Source: Lacinutrix jangbogonensis
GTDB taxonomy: Bacteria; Bacteroidota; Bacteroidia; Flavobacteriales; Flavobacteriaceae
Direction: 5' to 3'
NCBI RefSeq assembly: GCF_000797445.1
Contig: NZ_JSWF01000027.1
Location: 1 to 64,000, forward strand
Length of the DNA stretch: 64,000 nt
The notes beneath the pieces are model-generated. The model did no database searches and was not told the DNA's origin. It worked only from the letters and a program-made list of their open reading frames with translations. This document shows positions 18,416-28,080 of this stretch, piece by piece. Within the stretch, counting starts at the first letter, position 1. Each line of letters opens with the position of its first letter. The position numbers were made by a program, and so were the translations under genes.

Positions 18416-19303
18416 TTATGCTAAAGTAGCATCCATTCGAGAAGTGATTTCAGTGAAATATACATCTTCTAAATCTGCAGCAGTTGCTTGAAAAGAGGCG
18501 TCAGGTTGGTTATCACTTAATACATGAATAACAGTTTTCCCTGCTTTTAAATGTGTAGAAATAACTTGTAAATCTGATTGGTAATTTAATAACTCATTTT
18601 TTTCAATCGCTTTTGTCCAAACTTTGCCTTTTATTCCTTCAGTTAAATCACTTGGATTTCCTTTAAGGACTACTTGACCAAGACAAATAATTGCCATGTT
18701 ATTACATAAGTTAGAAATATCATCAACAATATGTGTCGATAAAATAACGATGGTATTTTCTCCAATTTCACACAATAAGTTATGAAAACGATTACGTTCT
18801 GCAGGATCTAAACCTGCTGTAGGTTCATCTACAATTATTAATTTTGGATCACCAATTAAGGCCTGTGCAATACCAAAACGTTGTTTCATTCCACCAGAAT
18901 ATGTTCCTAAACTCTTATTGCGAACATGCCATAAATTAGTTTTATTTAATAGGGATTCTACCAAATCTTTACGCTCTCCTTTGTTCGATATTCCTTTTAA
19001 AGAAGCAATATGATTTAACATATTGTAAGAACTTACTTTTGGGTACACACCAAACTCTTGCGGTAGGTAACCCAGAATTTTTCGTACTTCGGCTTTGTCT
19101 TTTAAAATATCTAAATCACCTAACATCACGGAACCTGAATCTGCTTGTTGCAAGGTTGCTAAAGTTCTCATTAATGATGATTTTCCTGCTCCGTTTGGTC
19201 CTAAAAGGCCAAACATGCCTTGAGGAATATCTAGGGTAACGTCTTTTAAAGCTTGAACACCGTTTGAATAGGTCTTGCTAAGGTTCTTGATTTTTAACTC
19301 CAT
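18416..19303 (-). CDS. ABC transporter ATP-binding protein
   Basis: A 295-residue ATPase. Walker A is GPNGAGKSS, the signature motif is YSGGMKQR, and Walker B is LIIVDEPTAGLD followed by the switch His in LSTHIVDD. The C-terminal 80 residues (EGIKGKVWTKAIEKNE onward) are the extension seen in ABC-2 type exporters. It is the first gene of a two-gene operon with the permease-aminopeptidase fusion 33 bp downstream, and surely energises it. Confidence 0.9.
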   Translation of the reverse strand: MELKIKNLSKTYSNGVQALKDVTLDIPQGMFGLLGPNGAGKSSLMRTLATLQQADSGSVMLGDLDILKDKAEVRKILGYLPQEFGVYPKVSSYNMLNHIASLKGISNKGERKDLVESLLNKTNLWHVRNKSLGTYSGGMKQRFGIAQALIGDPKLIIVDEPTAGLDPAERNRFHNLLCEIGENTIVILSTHIVDDISNLCNNMAIICLGQVVLKGNPSDLTEGIKGKVWTKAIEKNELLNYQSDLQVISTHLKAGKTVIHVLSDNQPDASFQATAADLEDVYFTEITSRMDATLA

Positions 19304-19819
19304 AATTAATAGCTGTTTTTTGGTTGGTTAATATTTGAAAGATAGTTAAAATATTGATAATGAAGACTTTTTGTAATAATTTGAATCTATTTTAATAACT
19401 TGTATTGGTTTGGAACCTTAGGTGTCAATGCGGTTATTGTAGCGTTTTTGTGAAATTATTTTTTTTTGATTTGGTTAAAAATCGTGAAGTATATAAAACT
19501 CAAATATTACTTAAGGAATTAAATGGGTAGTCCAAGTCCGTTTTATGCATTCTGGAATAGTATTGTATGTTAGCACAACTTTGTTTCCATCATCTAAAAC
19601 AGTTTTGCTTTAAAGATGTAAAAAAGGAAATGAATTTTATAATAGAAAATTAGTTCAGGTTTCTAATGTTACACCTTGTTTTTTTAGGGTTTTAATATTT
19701 AAACAGACATGTCATGGATGGTTTCGTAACTAATTTCGGTAAAAAAAAACCATATAACTCTCCAAGTAATCATTGCTCGGGCAATAAATTAGACACGTCT
19801 TAAGTTAGTCTTTCGTTAT
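19304..19819. other. 516-bp intergenic region with an SDR gene remnant
   Basis: No intact gene is present. In the plus direction, 19619-19677 reads KGNEFYNRKLVQVSNVTP, which closely resembles the C-terminal end of the SDR at 12391-13074 (NGNKFYNGKLLQVSNSTP). I interpret this as the residue of a lost SDR gene. The remainder is AT-rich with no motif I can name. Confidence 0.5.
19619..19677 (+). pseudogene. 3' remnant of an SDR gene
   Basis: About 19 codons match the end of the nearby SDR at both DNA and protein level (GGAAATGAATTTTATAAT here against GGGAATAAATTTTATAAT there). Nothing of the cofactor or catalytic motifs remains upstream. The similarity was spotted by eye, so a paralogous origin from the gene at 12391-13074 or a related one is inference. 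Confidence 0.45.
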
Positions 19820-20593
19820 TTATTTATTTATTATTAATTCTGAATCAATTAAATCAATTAGTTTTTCTGTCATTAAGATCATGTTCTCATATTCAGTAAG
19901 AAGCTGTTTATTATTAAAGATGGAAAGTACAAAGCCATTTTTAAATGTTTGGTTTTTTAATAATAATTCAATCTTTTCCTTCGAGAGTTCTGTTTTTGCG
20001 CCATCAGTTCCATTTGATACTTGAAAAGTATAGTTTGAAATATCCGATTCTAGGTCTGTAGTACTAAAATATATAGGGTAAATGTAATTTTCAAAATCAT
20101 ATTGCATATGAGTTTCTAAAAAAGATATTTGCTTGTAACCCAATTGTGAATTTATAAGTATGTCCTTAATTAAATCATTAGATATAATAGCAAGATTTCC
20201 AGAGTTTATTAGTTCTTGATACGTGTTATCATTTTTTTTTAAAGGATACCAAATTTGGACATTTAAATTATTCAAATTAAATTCATCTGGAATCACTTCT
20301 TTTTTATTATTAAAAAAATCAAGGATAGTTTCTGCAGAGCTAACAGATGTTTCTCTTGTTGTGATATAAGTTTTGAGTTCGATTAAATTAAGATTTAAAT
20401 CAGATTTAATTCCTGATAAATAGTTAAGTTCCTTTATTCTAGTTTTACGTTCTCCGTTATTATTATTTATTGCTAAAGCAATTAAAATTCCAAGAACCAC
20501 AAGTACAATTTCTCCAATGGCATAAATGAAATACTTACTGAATTTGTTTTCAGTCAACATTTTTTGTCTAATTTTTCTAAAGAATTTTATCAT
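19820..20593 (-). CDS. DUF6090 family membrane protein
   Basis: A 257-residue protein beginning MIKFFRKIRQKMLTENK, followed by a single transmembrane segment (IGEIVLVVLGILIALAIN) and a charged, helical extracytoplasmic or cytoplasmic domain. This N-terminal block is the hallmark of DUF6090, a family abundant and often multicopy in Flavobacteriaceae. Function is not known. It stands alone between two intergenic regions. Confidence 0.8.
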   Translation of the reverse strand: MIKFFRKIRQKMLTENKFSKYFIYAIGEIVLVVLGILIALAINNNNGERKTRIKELNYLSGIKSDLNLNLIELKTYITTRETSVSSAETILDFFNNKKEVIPDEFNLNNLNVQIWYPLKKNDNTYQELINSGNLAIISNDLIKDILINSQLGYKQISFLETHMQYDFENYIYPIYFSTTDLESDISNYTFQVSNGTDGAKTELSKEKIELLLKNQTFKNGFVLSIFNNKQLLTEYENMILMTEKLIDLIDSELIINK

Positions 20594-20783
20594 TGGTTGA
20601 TGGTTGGTCTTAGTGAAGGCTACCGTGTTGTCTTATATAACATCGTTTCAATATTGAAGCAGGTTTGTGCAGATTTTATATCAGTAGTTAGTTTAATTTC
20701 GAAGTTCGCCATTTTTTTTGACAAAGTCTAGTTCTAAAAACACAAACATTCACCAATCATACTACAAAAGCCTAAAATAGTAC

Positions 20784-20791
20784 TACCTTTG
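20784..20791 (+). promoter_or_regulatory. Probable rhlE promoter -7 element
   Basis: TACCTTTG followed by C matches TAnnTTTG, 57 bp before the helicase ATG. No TTTG is present 19 bp upstream, so only the downstream box is supported. Confidence 0.45.
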
Positions 20792-20847
20792 CTGCTTATT
20801 AAAAGAGGTAGCCTACATAAATAGAGTTTATCTCACAAACTAAATTT

Positions 20848-22161
20848 ATGTCATTCAAATTATTGGGCCTTTCTGAGCCTATACTAAAAGCAATTAGTAA
20901 AAAGGGATACGATACACCTTCGCCAATTCAAGCAAAAGCAATACCACCTATTTTAGATGGATACGATGTTTTGGCATCTGCACAAACAGGAACAGGTAAA
21001 ACCGCAGGTTTTACTTTGCCAATGCTTCATATATTAAGCGAAAATCCTAAAGAGAAATTTAGACCTATTCGCGCTTTGGTGTTAACACCAACGCGAGAAT
21101 TAGCAGCACAAGTATATGCTAATGTTAAGGAATATAGTGAGTTTTTAAATTTGCGTAGTACTGTTATTTTTGGTGGTGTAAACCAGAAACCACAAGTATC
21201 AAATATTAGAAACGGAGTCGATATTTTGGTAGCAACACCAGGACGATTATTAGATTTGGTAAATCAAGGACATATCTCGCTTAAACGTATAGAGATATTT
21301 GTTTTAGATGAGGCAGACAGAATGCTTGATATGGGTTTTTTGCGCGATATAGAGCGCGTTATGAAATTAATGCCAGACAGAAGACAGAACTTAATGTTCT
21401 CTGCAACATTTTCTAAAGATATCAAAAAGTTAGCGTTTACTATTCTTAATAATCCAGTACAAGTAGAAGCAACTCCAGAAAACACAGCTGTAGAAGCTAT
21501 TTCTCAAAAAGTATATCGTGTAGCAAAAGCCCATAAAACAGGTTTGATAATTAAGCTTATTTCTGATGGTGATTGGAAACAAGTGTTAGTTTTTACACGT
21601 ACTAAGCATGGTGCCAATAACCTAACTAAAAAGCTGATTGGAGCTGGTATTACAGCAGCAGCTATTCATGGGAATAAAAGTCAAGGTGCGAGAACTAAAG
21701 CTTTAAAAGGTTTTAAAGATGGACAAGTTCGTGTAATGGTTGCAACAGATATCGCAGCTCGTGGGTTGGATATTCCATTATTACCACACGTTGTTAATTT
21801 CGAAATCCCAAATATTTCTGAAGATTACGTACATAGAATTGGTAGAACGGGTAGAGCAGGAGCAAAAGGAGAAGCAATCTCTTTAGTAAGTGCAGACGAA
21901 ACTACTTTTTTAAGAGACATACAAAAACTTATAGGCGAAAAACTGCCAGTTGAAATTATGGAAGGTTTCGAGCCCGATCCAAATGCATCAACTACACCAA
22001 TAAAGCCGGGACAGAATAGACAGCCTAGAAATAGTAAGCCAAAAGGTTCTGGTGATAAATCTAAGAGTAATTCATCTTCTGGAAGCGGAGGAAGAAACCG
22101 TAATAAAAACAAAAGTAGAAGCTCTAATAACGACAGACGATCTAATAGTTCTAGAAGTTAA
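20848..22161 (+). CDS. rhlE: DEAD-box RNA helicase, RhlE type
   Basis: A 437-residue ATP-dependent RNA helicase. All motifs are visible in order: Q motif GYDTPSPIQ, motif [23 protein letters not shown] in [20 protein letters not shown] and HRIGRTGR. The last 70 residues are a Ser/Arg/Lys/Asn-rich disordered tail, typical of RhlE-type proteins and probably RNA-binding. It likely acts in ribosome assembly or RNA turnover. Two very small genes follow within 3 bp each. Confidence 0.9.
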   Translation: MSFKLLGLSEPILKAISKKGYDTPSPIQAKAIPPILDGYDVLASAQTGTGKTAGFTLPMLHILSENPKEKFRPIRALVLTPTRELAAQVYANVKEYSEFLNLRSTVIFGGVNQKPQVSNIRNGVDILVATPGRLLDLVNQGHISLKRIEIFVLDEADRMLDMGFLRDIERVMKLMPDRRQNLMFSATFSKDIKKLAFTILNNPVQVEATPENTAVEAISQKVYRVAKAHKTGLIIKLISDGDWKQVLVFTRTKHGANNLTKKLIGAGITAAAIHGNKSQGARTKALKGFKDGQVRVMVATDIAARGLDIPLLPHVVNFEIPNISEDYVHRIGRTGRAGAKGEAISLVSADETTFLRDIQKLIGEKLPVEIMEGFEPDPNASTTPIKPGQNRQPRNSKPKGSGDKSKSNSSSGSGGRNRNKNKSRSSNNDRRSNSSRS

Positions 22162-22162
22162 A

Positions 22163-22372
22163 ATGACTAAAGAATTAAAAGAAAAAATAATAGAAGTTTG
22201 CGATAAGAAGATTGCACAAAAAGGAAATACCGTTGGTCTTTCCTTTTATGCTTTTTTTAAAAACAAAAACGATAATCCTAAATTATTAATGGAAGCAGCA
22301 ACTTGGTGGATTGAAACACACCAATTAGATCATTTTGAAAAAGCTGTGAAAATTAAAAATATGATTGCTTAA
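22163..22372 (+). CDS. Small conserved protein (DUF6500-like)
   Basis: A 69-residue soluble protein starting [16 protein letters not shown], with a conserved block [13 protein letters not shown] and [21 protein letters not shown]. From memory this resembles DUF6500. No function is known. I use the ATG 1 bp after the helicase stop, since the longer frame upstream lies inside the helicase gene. It is 2 bp from the next gene, so the three are probably one transcript. Confidence 0.75.
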   Translation: MTKELKEKIIEVCDKKIAQKGNTVGLSFYAFFKNKNDNPKLLMEAATWWIETHQLDHFEKAVKIKNMIA

Positions 22373-22374
22373 TT

Positions 22375-22599
22375 ATGTCACAACCAAACAATCCACTTCA
22401 CGGTATTAAGTTAGAGCAAATTGTAACCGATTTAGAAGCTCATTATGGTTGGGAATACTTGGGTTACAACATAAAGATTAAATGCTTTACAGATAATCCC
22501 TCAATTAAATCTAGTTTAAAGTTTTTACGCCGTATGCCTTGGGCTAGAACTAAGGTGGAAAACTTATATTTGGAGTATTTAAAGAAAAATAACAAATAG
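22375..22599 (+). CDS. VF530-family (DUF2132) small protein
   Basis: A 74-residue protein with the family pattern [45 protein letters not shown] and KVENLYL. VF530 proteins are small helical proteins proposed to bind DNA. Their role is unclear. It sits at the end of the rhlE transcript. Confidence 0.82.
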   Translation: MSQPNNPLHGIKLEQIVTDLEAHYGWEYLGYNIKIKCFTDNPSIKSSLKFLRRMPWARTKVENLYLEYLKKNNK

Positions 22600-22677
22600 T
22601 TTCCTATTACTTTTACACGTATTTAAATCACTCAATTTTGTAGTGTTTCCGAGGTCTCAGTTCTATTCCTAAAACCA

Positions 22678-23241
22678 CTATTTCTTCCCGTATCGTTTTT
22701 CTAAAATAGCAATTCGCATGCGATGATGTCTTTGTAATAATATTGGATAGAAATTAAAAATCACATTTATAATTATAGTAAATAATCCAAGTATAAATTT
22801 AGCATCAAACAAAAAACAGAAGCTCATTAACGTTAAAATAATAAACGGTATCAAATGACCAAATTCTGATTTTTTAGATTGTATCACAAAACTTTTAAAC
22901 CCATCTCGGTTACCATTAAAATAGCCTTTTTGTTTGTTTTTGTTTCTCCAAACAGTAGCCAATAAAAAGGATCTAAAAAAATCTACTTTTAAATACTTGA
23001 AGGTGCGCTTTAAGGATTTAGAATTTTTAATGCTATAGTAACTTTCTGGTAAGAGTTTTTGAGTAGGAAAAACAAAACCGGTGAAAGCGAAAACACCAGT
23101 GACTATAAGATTTAAATATGCGGCCACTAACACTATTACAGCTGATGATTTTATAGGAAAAGTACCTGCGTATACAAATATGGAAATTGTTTGGTAAGCT
23201 AAGAAAAGCGCTAAAAGCGAAAACGCGATTTTTTTTATCAT
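22678..23241 (-). CDS. Membrane protein, CrtO-acyltransferase-like
   Basis: A 187-residue protein with about four membrane segments (residues 5-22, 30-58, 122-140 and 145-165). The block SEFGHLIPF followed by NFYPILLQRHHRMRI resembles the conserved Glu/His and QRYNRxR elements I associate with glycosyl-diaponeurosporenoate acyltransferase (CrtO) proteins. That match is from memory and weak. It starts 4 bp after the end of the broken trmL and may be cotranscribed with it. Confidence 0.6.
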   Translation of the reverse strand: MIKKIAFSLLALFLAYQTISIFVYAGTFPIKSSAVIVLVAAYLNLIVTGVFAFTGFVFPTQKLLPESYYSIKNSKSLKRTFKYLKVDFFRSFLLATVWRNKNKQKGYFNGNRDGFKSFVIQSKKSEFGHLIPFIILTLMSFCFLFDAKFILGLFTIIINVIFNFYPILLQRHHRMRIAILEKRYGKK

Positions 23242-23245
23242 AATA

Positions 23246-23697
23246 TTATTCTATTTGTCTTAAACCTTCATAAACAATGATGCCTACGGCGTTAGCTAAA
23301 TTTAGACTGCGCACATGATTGCTATAGAGCGGAATTTTAAATAACTTATCGGAATATTTCTCAGTGATCGCTTTAGGTAATCCTTTAGATTCTTTTCCAA
23401 AGACTAAAAACAAGTCATCTTTATATTCAATATCCCAATGTTTTTTTGTGCCATGACTTGACAGAAACACCATTTTTTGTTTTCATTTTTGGCAAAGAAA
23501 TCATCAATATTATCGTAATAATGTAAATTGAGATGTTGCCAATAGTCAAGACCTGCTCTTTTTAGTCTCGCATCTGTAATTTCGAATCCAAACGGTTTTA
23601 CTAAATGTAAATTAGAGCCAGAAGCTAATGCGAGTCTGCCAATGTTTCCAGTGTTATTTGGTATTTCGGGTTCTATTAAAACAATATTAAGCGCCAT
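23246..23697 (-). pseudogene. trmL: tRNA (cytidine(34)-2'-O)-methyltransferase, frameshifted
   Basis: Two overlapping frames together encode a complete SPOUT methyltransferase of about 150 residues. The first part gives MALNIVLIEPEIPNNTGNIGR and GLDYWQHLNL. The second gives DLFLVFGKESKGLP and RSLNLANAVGIIVYEGLRQ, the knot and SAM-binding motifs of TrmL, which methylates the wobble base of some tRNA-Leu. They join if one base is added to the run of six A (plus-strand T at 23473-23478), giving ENKKMVFLSSHGT. The lesion is a 1-bp homopolymer deletion, which could be real, corrected by slippage, or an assembly error. Confidence 0.8.
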
Positions 23698-23911
23698 TTT
23701 TTTTGAAGATTTTTATAAATATTATACGAATTAGAAGTACCCAAGGAAAGCCATGAAGTAAAACATCGAACCAGTCTTTTAGTTGCATACCATTTGCACC
23801 ACCTAAAATCCATTTTATTTTTCCCCAAAGATGAGGTTCTGGAAAAAAAGGAGCTAAACCTAAAGTAAGGCATAATAGAATAATGATTCGATAGTCGTTT
23901 AGTATTTTCAT
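23687..23911 (-). CDS. Small conserved membrane protein
   Basis: A 74-residue protein with two hydrophobic segments (about residues 7-22 and 50-68) around GKIKWILGGANGMQLKDWFD. Similar short proteins occur widely in Flavobacteriaceae, often mislabelled as RND transporters. No function is known. Its 3' end overlaps the start of trmL by 11 bp, so the two are probably translated from one message. Confidence 0.7.
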   Translation of the reverse strand: MKILNDYRIIILLCLTLGLAPFFPEPHLWGKIKWILGGANGMQLKDWFDVLLHGFPWVLLIRIIFIKIFKKNGA

Positions 23912-23918
23912 GGCGTTA

Positions 23919-24380
23919 TTATAAATACATTTTCATTTCAATCATATGTTTTTTAAAACCATTGTTTTTATACGCTTTTAATGCAGAAGCATTGTCTGAG
24001 TAAACTTCTAAACGGACCTCAAAAATATTCTTTGAGATAGACCATTTTTTAAGTTTTGCAATTATATTTTGAATAATTCCTTGACCTCTGTATTCAGGTT
24101 TAACATACATAAATCCCATATAGGAATAGTTAGTGTTTTTATGATAAGATTTGCTCTCAATAATTTTTGAATAACCAGATGCGATAATTTCATTTTTAAA
24201 ACAGGCAACAATAGTTTTAGCATTATTTGAAGTTATCAAGTAGTCTAAATCATAATACGTGCAATTGTCTTTTAAATTACTATCAAAAGGACGTTCGAAT
24301 GCTATTAAGTCTTGTTCAAAATCTAATAATGTAGGCAGGTCTTCTAAAGTTGCTGATCTATAGGTAATAGGATCCATCAT
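23919..24380 (-). CDS. GNAT family N-acetyltransferase
   Basis: A 153-residue GNAT protein. The acetyl-CoA-binding motif is YMGFMYVKPEYRGQGIIQNIIAKL, with VYSDNASALKAYKNNGFKKH near the C-terminus as the usual beta6-alpha4 region. Substrate is unknown. It lies 10 bp downstream of trpA and 7 bp upstream of the small membrane protein, so it may be part of a readthrough transcript from the trp operon. Confidence 0.85.
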   Translation of the reverse strand: MMDPITYRSATLEDLPTLLDFEQDLIAFERPFDSNLKDNCTYYDLDYLITSNNAKTIVACFKNEIIASGYSKIIESKSYHKNTNYSYMGFMYVKPEYRGQGIIQNIIAKLKKWSISKNIFEVRLEVYSDNASALKAYKNNGFKKHMIEMKMYL

Positions 24381-24390
24381 TATTAAGTTT

Positions 24391-25158
24391 TTATGAATTT
24401 AAGATATTATCTACAAACGCTTTTATTTTTTTTGTTCCATTTTTTGATAAGTGTTTTATAAACGCACTCCCAATTATAGCTCCTTTTGCATATTGAGTAG
24501 CCTGGCTAAATGTTTCGTTATCTAAAATTCCAAAACCAACAATTTGCGGGTTTTTTAATGTCATATGTGCAATGCGATTAAAGTAGTTTGTTTGTTCTGA
24601 ACCAAAACCAGAGTTGCCTCCTGTTACGCTTGCACTACTTACCATGTAAATAAAACCGTTAGATATAGAATCGATAAAATTAATGCGTTCTATGCTTGTT
24701 TGTGGAGTGATTAGAAATACATTTATTAATCCGTATTTTTCGAATGTCGCTTTATACTGTTCATTATAAACATTTACTGGTAAATCTGGAATTATTAATC
24801 CGTCGATGCCAATGTCTTGGCATCTTTTACAGAAGGCTTCCACACCATATTGCAGCATAGGATTAAAATAGCCCATAATTATTAATGGAATTGACACCGT
24901 TTTACGAATGTCTTTTAGCTGGTTGAATAGCACTTCGGTTGTCATTCCGTTTTTTAAAGCTTGTGTTGAACTCGCTTGTATTGTTGGACCATCTGCTAAA
25001 GGATCACTAAATGGTAAACCTATTTCAATCATGTCTACACCATTTTCTTCTAGGTTTTCTAGTATTGAAACCGTATCGTTTAAATTGGGATAGCCTGCTG
25101 AAAAATAGATAGAGAGTAGTTTTTTGTCCTCTTGTAATTTTTTGTTTATTCTGTTCAT
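24391..25158 (-). CDS. trpA: Tryptophan synthase alpha chain
   Basis: A 255-residue TIM-barrel subunit that cleaves indole-3-glycerol phosphate to indole, which is channelled to TrpB. Catalytic Glu45 and Asp56 lie in MIEIGLPFSDPLADGPTIQ. The phosphate site is GGNSGFG, with VGFGI nearby. I start at MNRINKKLQE. A longer start three codons upstream lies inside a dispersed repeat arm (25162-25173) and is unlikely. It is the last gene of the trp operon, 139 bp behind trpB, and that gap holds repeat sequence. Confidence 0.95.
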   Translation of the reverse strand: MNRINKKLQEDKKLLSIYFSAGYPNLNDTVSILENLEENGVDMIEIGLPFSDPLADGPTIQASSTQALKNGMTTEVLFNQLKDIRKTVSIPLIIMGYFNPMLQYGVEAFCKRCQDIGIDGLIIPDLPVNVYNEQYKATFEKYGLINVFLITPQTSIERINFIDSISNGFIYMVSSASVTGGNSGFGSEQTNYFNRIAHMTLKNPQIVGFGILDNETFSQATQYAKGAIIGSAFIKHLSKNGTKKIKAFVDNILNS

Positions 25159-25297
25159 ATTTGTCATTCCTGCAAATTGAGGAATCCATTTTTAATTATT
25201 CTTTTTTTTTCTGCGTTAAGGATTGAAAGGTTTGTTTGAGCTCCTCGCAGAGAGCGAGCCTTGAAAGCCTGACCCTTGTGGTAACGCTATAATTATT
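25159..25297. repeat. trpB-trpA spacer with two dispersed repeat motifs
   Basis: The spacer holds TGTCATTCCTGC at 25162-25173, the same 12-bp arm that ends the element at 50244-50341, and copy A of the GCGTTAAGGATTGAA repeat at 25213-25290. Both are described as separate findings. It makes an otherwise tight operon unusually loose between trpB and trpA. Confidence 0.6.
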
Positions 25298-26479
25298 TTA
25301 CAAATCGAAATAATCAATGTAATTCTGTAAATCTTTATCACCACGACCAGACAAATTAATCACGACAATATCATCTTCTTTAAATTTTTTATGATCAAAA
25401 ATAGCTAAAGAGTGTGCTGTTTCAATTGCGGGAATAACACCTTCTAATTGACTTAATTCTAGACCTGCTGTCATAGCTTCATTATCTGTTATCGAAATAA
25501 ATTCAGCACGACCAGTTTTATATAAATGTGCATGCATTGGTCCAACACCAGGATAATCTAAACCTGCAGAAATAGAGTATGGTTCTGTAATTTGTCCGTC
25601 GTCTGTTTGCATGAGTAGTGTTTTACTACCATGTATAATACCTTCTTTTCCTAACACAGAAGTTGCAGCACTTTCACCAGAATGAATACCTTTTCCCGCG
25701 GCTTCCACAGCGATTAGTTTTACGTCTGTATTTTCTAAATAATGATAAAATGCACCAGCTGCATTACTTCCACCACCAACACAAGCAACAATATAATCTG
25801 GAGTAGTTTTTCCTTCTTTTTCTTTTAACTGCCATTGGATTTCTTCTGAAACTACCGATTGAAAACGGGCAACCATATCCGGATAAGGATGAGGTCCAAC
25901 CACACTACCAATAATATAATGTGTGTTTACAGGATTATTAATCCAATCTCTTATGGCTTCGTTTGTTGCATCTTTTAAAGTACGGCTTCCTGATAAAGCT
26001 GGAACGACTTTAGCGCCTAGCATTTTCATTCTAGCAACGTTTGGAGCTTGACGTGCAATATCAATTTCTCCCATGTAAACAATACATTCCATGCCCATGA
26101 GTGCGCAAACGGTTGCAGTTGCTACACCGTGTTGTCCTGCTCCAGTTTCGGCAATAATTCGTTTTTTACCTAAGCGTTGTGCTACTAAAATCTGACCAAT
26201 AGTATTGTTGATTTTATGAGCTCCTGTATGGTTTAAATCTTCGCGTTTTAAATATATTTTTGTATTGTATTTTGCGCTAAGCCTTTTGGCTAAATAGAGA
26301 GGAGAAGGGCGGCCAACGTAATCTTTTAACAATTGATCAAACTCCTCTTTAAAAGACGGTTCTGCCATTATTTTTAGGTAATTCTGTCGTAACTCCTCTA
26401 CATTAGGATAGAGCATTTCTGGAATGTATGCACCTCCAAAGTCTCCATAATAACCTTTGTTGTTAATGTTGTATTTCAT
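25298..26479 (-). CDS. trpB: Tryptophan synthase beta chain
   Basis: A 393-residue PLP enzyme that condenses indole and serine to tryptophan. The PLP lysine is Lys89 in [22 protein letters not shown] and [14 protein letters not shown] bind substrate and PLP phosphate. I use the ATG giving [21 protein letters not shown], the conserved N-terminus, rather than a start ten codons upstream. It is the normal short (TrpB1) type. It follows trpF by about 65 bp. Confidence 0.95.
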   Translation of the reverse strand: MKYNINNKGYYGDFGGAYIPEMLYPNVEELRQNYLKIMAEPSFKEEFDQLLKDYVGRPSPLYLAKRLSAKYNTKIYLKREDLNHTGAHKINNTIGQILVAQRLGKKRIIAETGAGQHGVATATVCALMGMECIVYMGEIDIARQAPNVARMKMLGAKVVPALSGSRTLKDATNEAIRDWINNPVNTHYIIGSVVGPHPYPDMVARFQSVVSEEIQWQLKEKEGKTTPDYIVACVGGGSNAAGAFYHYLENTDVKLIAVEAAGKGIHSGESAATSVLGKEGIIHGSKTLLMQTDDGQITEPYSISAGLDYPGVGPMHAHLYKTGRAEFISITDNEAMTAGLELSQLEGVIPAIETAHSLAIFDHKKFKEDDIVVINLSGRGDKDLQNYIDYFDL

Positions 26480-26544
26480 TTTTATAGTTTTAGTCGGTAA
26501 TGAATTCAATATCTAACACGAGATATTAAATTGCTTTCCTAAAC

Positions 26545-27180
26545 TTATAATATATAATTAGCATCTATTAATTTTTGCTGAAAGGCTTTTAGCTTTGCAG
26601 CGTCTTTTAATCCAGCAGCTGTCTCGAACTTACTATTTAAATCAAAAGTGCAACACAAATCTGATTCTGGTCTTTTTAAGAATAGTAATAGTGACTCCAT
26701 TTCTTTTGGTCCAATTCCACCACTTAAAAAGTAAGGTTTTATAGATGGATATTTTTTTAGAACGTTCCAGTTAAAAGTATAACCGTTTCCACCTGGTTCT
26801 TTGCCTTTGGTATCGAATAAATAATAATCGCAAACCTCTTCAAAAGGATCTAAAACTTTAAAATCGAATTGATTTTTTATAGAAAACACTTTAATAACTG
26901 TAATGTCTAGTGCTTTAAGTCTTTCACATAATTCTGGTGTTTCCTCACCATGAAGTTGTACGCCTTGTAGCTCGTATTTTTCTACTTTACCTCTTATATA
27001 ATCGAATGTAGAATTTACGAAAACACCAATTTTATTAATGTCTGCAGAAATTTCTGGAATAATGCCATTAAAGTAACGTGGTGATTTTTCGAAAAAAATG
27101 AAACCCATATAATCTGGTTTAAGTTCTGCAACATCAAGGATGTTGTTTTCATTTTTCATTCCGCATATTTTTAGTTTCAT
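26545..27180 (-). CDS. trpF: Phosphoribosylanthranilate isomerase
   Basis: A 211-residue TIM barrel that isomerises phosphoribosylanthranilate. The catalytic Cys is in LKICGMKN at the N-terminus and the general acid Asp in YLFDTKGKEPGGNG. LSGGIGPKEM is the phosphate loop. It overlaps trpC by 4 bp, so translation is coupled. Confidence 0.94.
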   Translation of the reverse strand: MKLKICGMKNENNILDVAELKPDYMGFIFFEKSPRYFNGIIPEISADINKIGVFVNSTFDYIRGKVEKYELQGVQLHGEETPELCERLKALDITVIKVFSIKNQFDFKVLDPFEEVCDYYLFDTKGKEPGGNGYTFNWNVLKKYPSIKPYFLSGGIGPKEMESLLLFLKRPESDLCCTFDLNSKFETAAGLKDAAKLKAFQQKLIDANYIL

Positions 27181-27962
27181 AATCTTAAATTTTTTATAAA
27201 TTGTTTTGCGCTTTCTCCAGCATTATCTGTTTTCATAAAGTTCTCACCTATTAAAAATCCTTTGTAACCAAAAGGTTGTAAAGTTTTGATGGCTTCAATA
27301 TTACTAATTCCACTTTCTGATACTTTTATAAAGTCGTTTGGAATTAATGAGCTTAATTGTTTACTAGTTTCTAAACTGACTTCAAACGTTTTTAAATTTC
27401 TATTATTAACACCTAGCATATCTAAACTAGGCATTATGGATTTGTTTAATTCTTTTTCATTATGAACTTCTAGAAGCACCTCTAAATTTAAGCTTTTTGC
27501 AAATTCTGAAAACTGTTTTATTTCCACTTTGGTTAATATACCAGCTATTAGTAGAATAACATCTGCTCCATAAGCTTTGGCTTCCATTATTTGATAATCG
27601 TCTATAATAAACTCTTTACGCAGTAGTGGTAAACTACAGCTAGATCTCGCCGTTAGTAAATCGTCAAGTGAGCCTCCAAAATATTTACCATCTGTTAAAA
27701 CAGACATGCCACAAACTCCAGATTCTTCGTAACCTTTTGCAACATCGAACACGTTTAAATCGTGATTAATAACTTGTTTTGATGGAGATCGTCGTTTGTG
27801 TTCAGCAATAATTCCTGTGGTGCTGGCTCCTAATTTCTTAGCCAAAGAGATCGTTTCTCTTTCAAACAAAATAGACTGCTCTAATTGCTTTGTTGGAATG
27901 AGTTGCTTACGAAGGTTTACTTCGATGCGTTTGTCTCTTGTTATTTTATCTAATATGTTCAT
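27177..27962 (-). CDS. trpC: Indole-3-glycerol phosphate synthase
   Basis: A 261-residue TIM barrel. The conserved substrate-binding motif is AEHKRRSPSKQ, with LRKEFIIDDYQIMEAKAYGADVILL, LEVHNEKEL, GVNNRNLKTF and SESGI following in the usual order. It closes the indole ring in tryptophan synthesis. It is separate from trpF, unlike the enterobacterial fusion, but overlaps it by 4 bp. Confidence 0.95.
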   Translation of the reverse strand: MNILDKITRDKRIEVNLRKQLIPTKQLEQSILFERETISLAKKLGASTTGIIAEHKRRSPSKQVINHDLNVFDVAKGYEESGVCGMSVLTDGKYFGGSLDDLLTARSSCSLPLLRKEFIIDDYQIMEAKAYGADVILLIAGILTKVEIKQFSEFAKSLNLEVLLEVHNEKELNKSIMPSLDMLGVNNRNLKTFEVSLETSKQLSSLIPNDFIKVSESGISNIEAIKTLQPFGYKGFLIGENFMKTDNAGESAKQFIKNLRL

Positions 27963-28080
27963 GTTATATCTTGCCTTCAGTTTAATTGATTCCGTAAGTT
28001 TTCGGAATTGTATCGATAACTTTTTTTGTAGGTTTTCGATTCAATTTTATAGCAGCTCAAAAATCACTAGAAGTGGCGGT

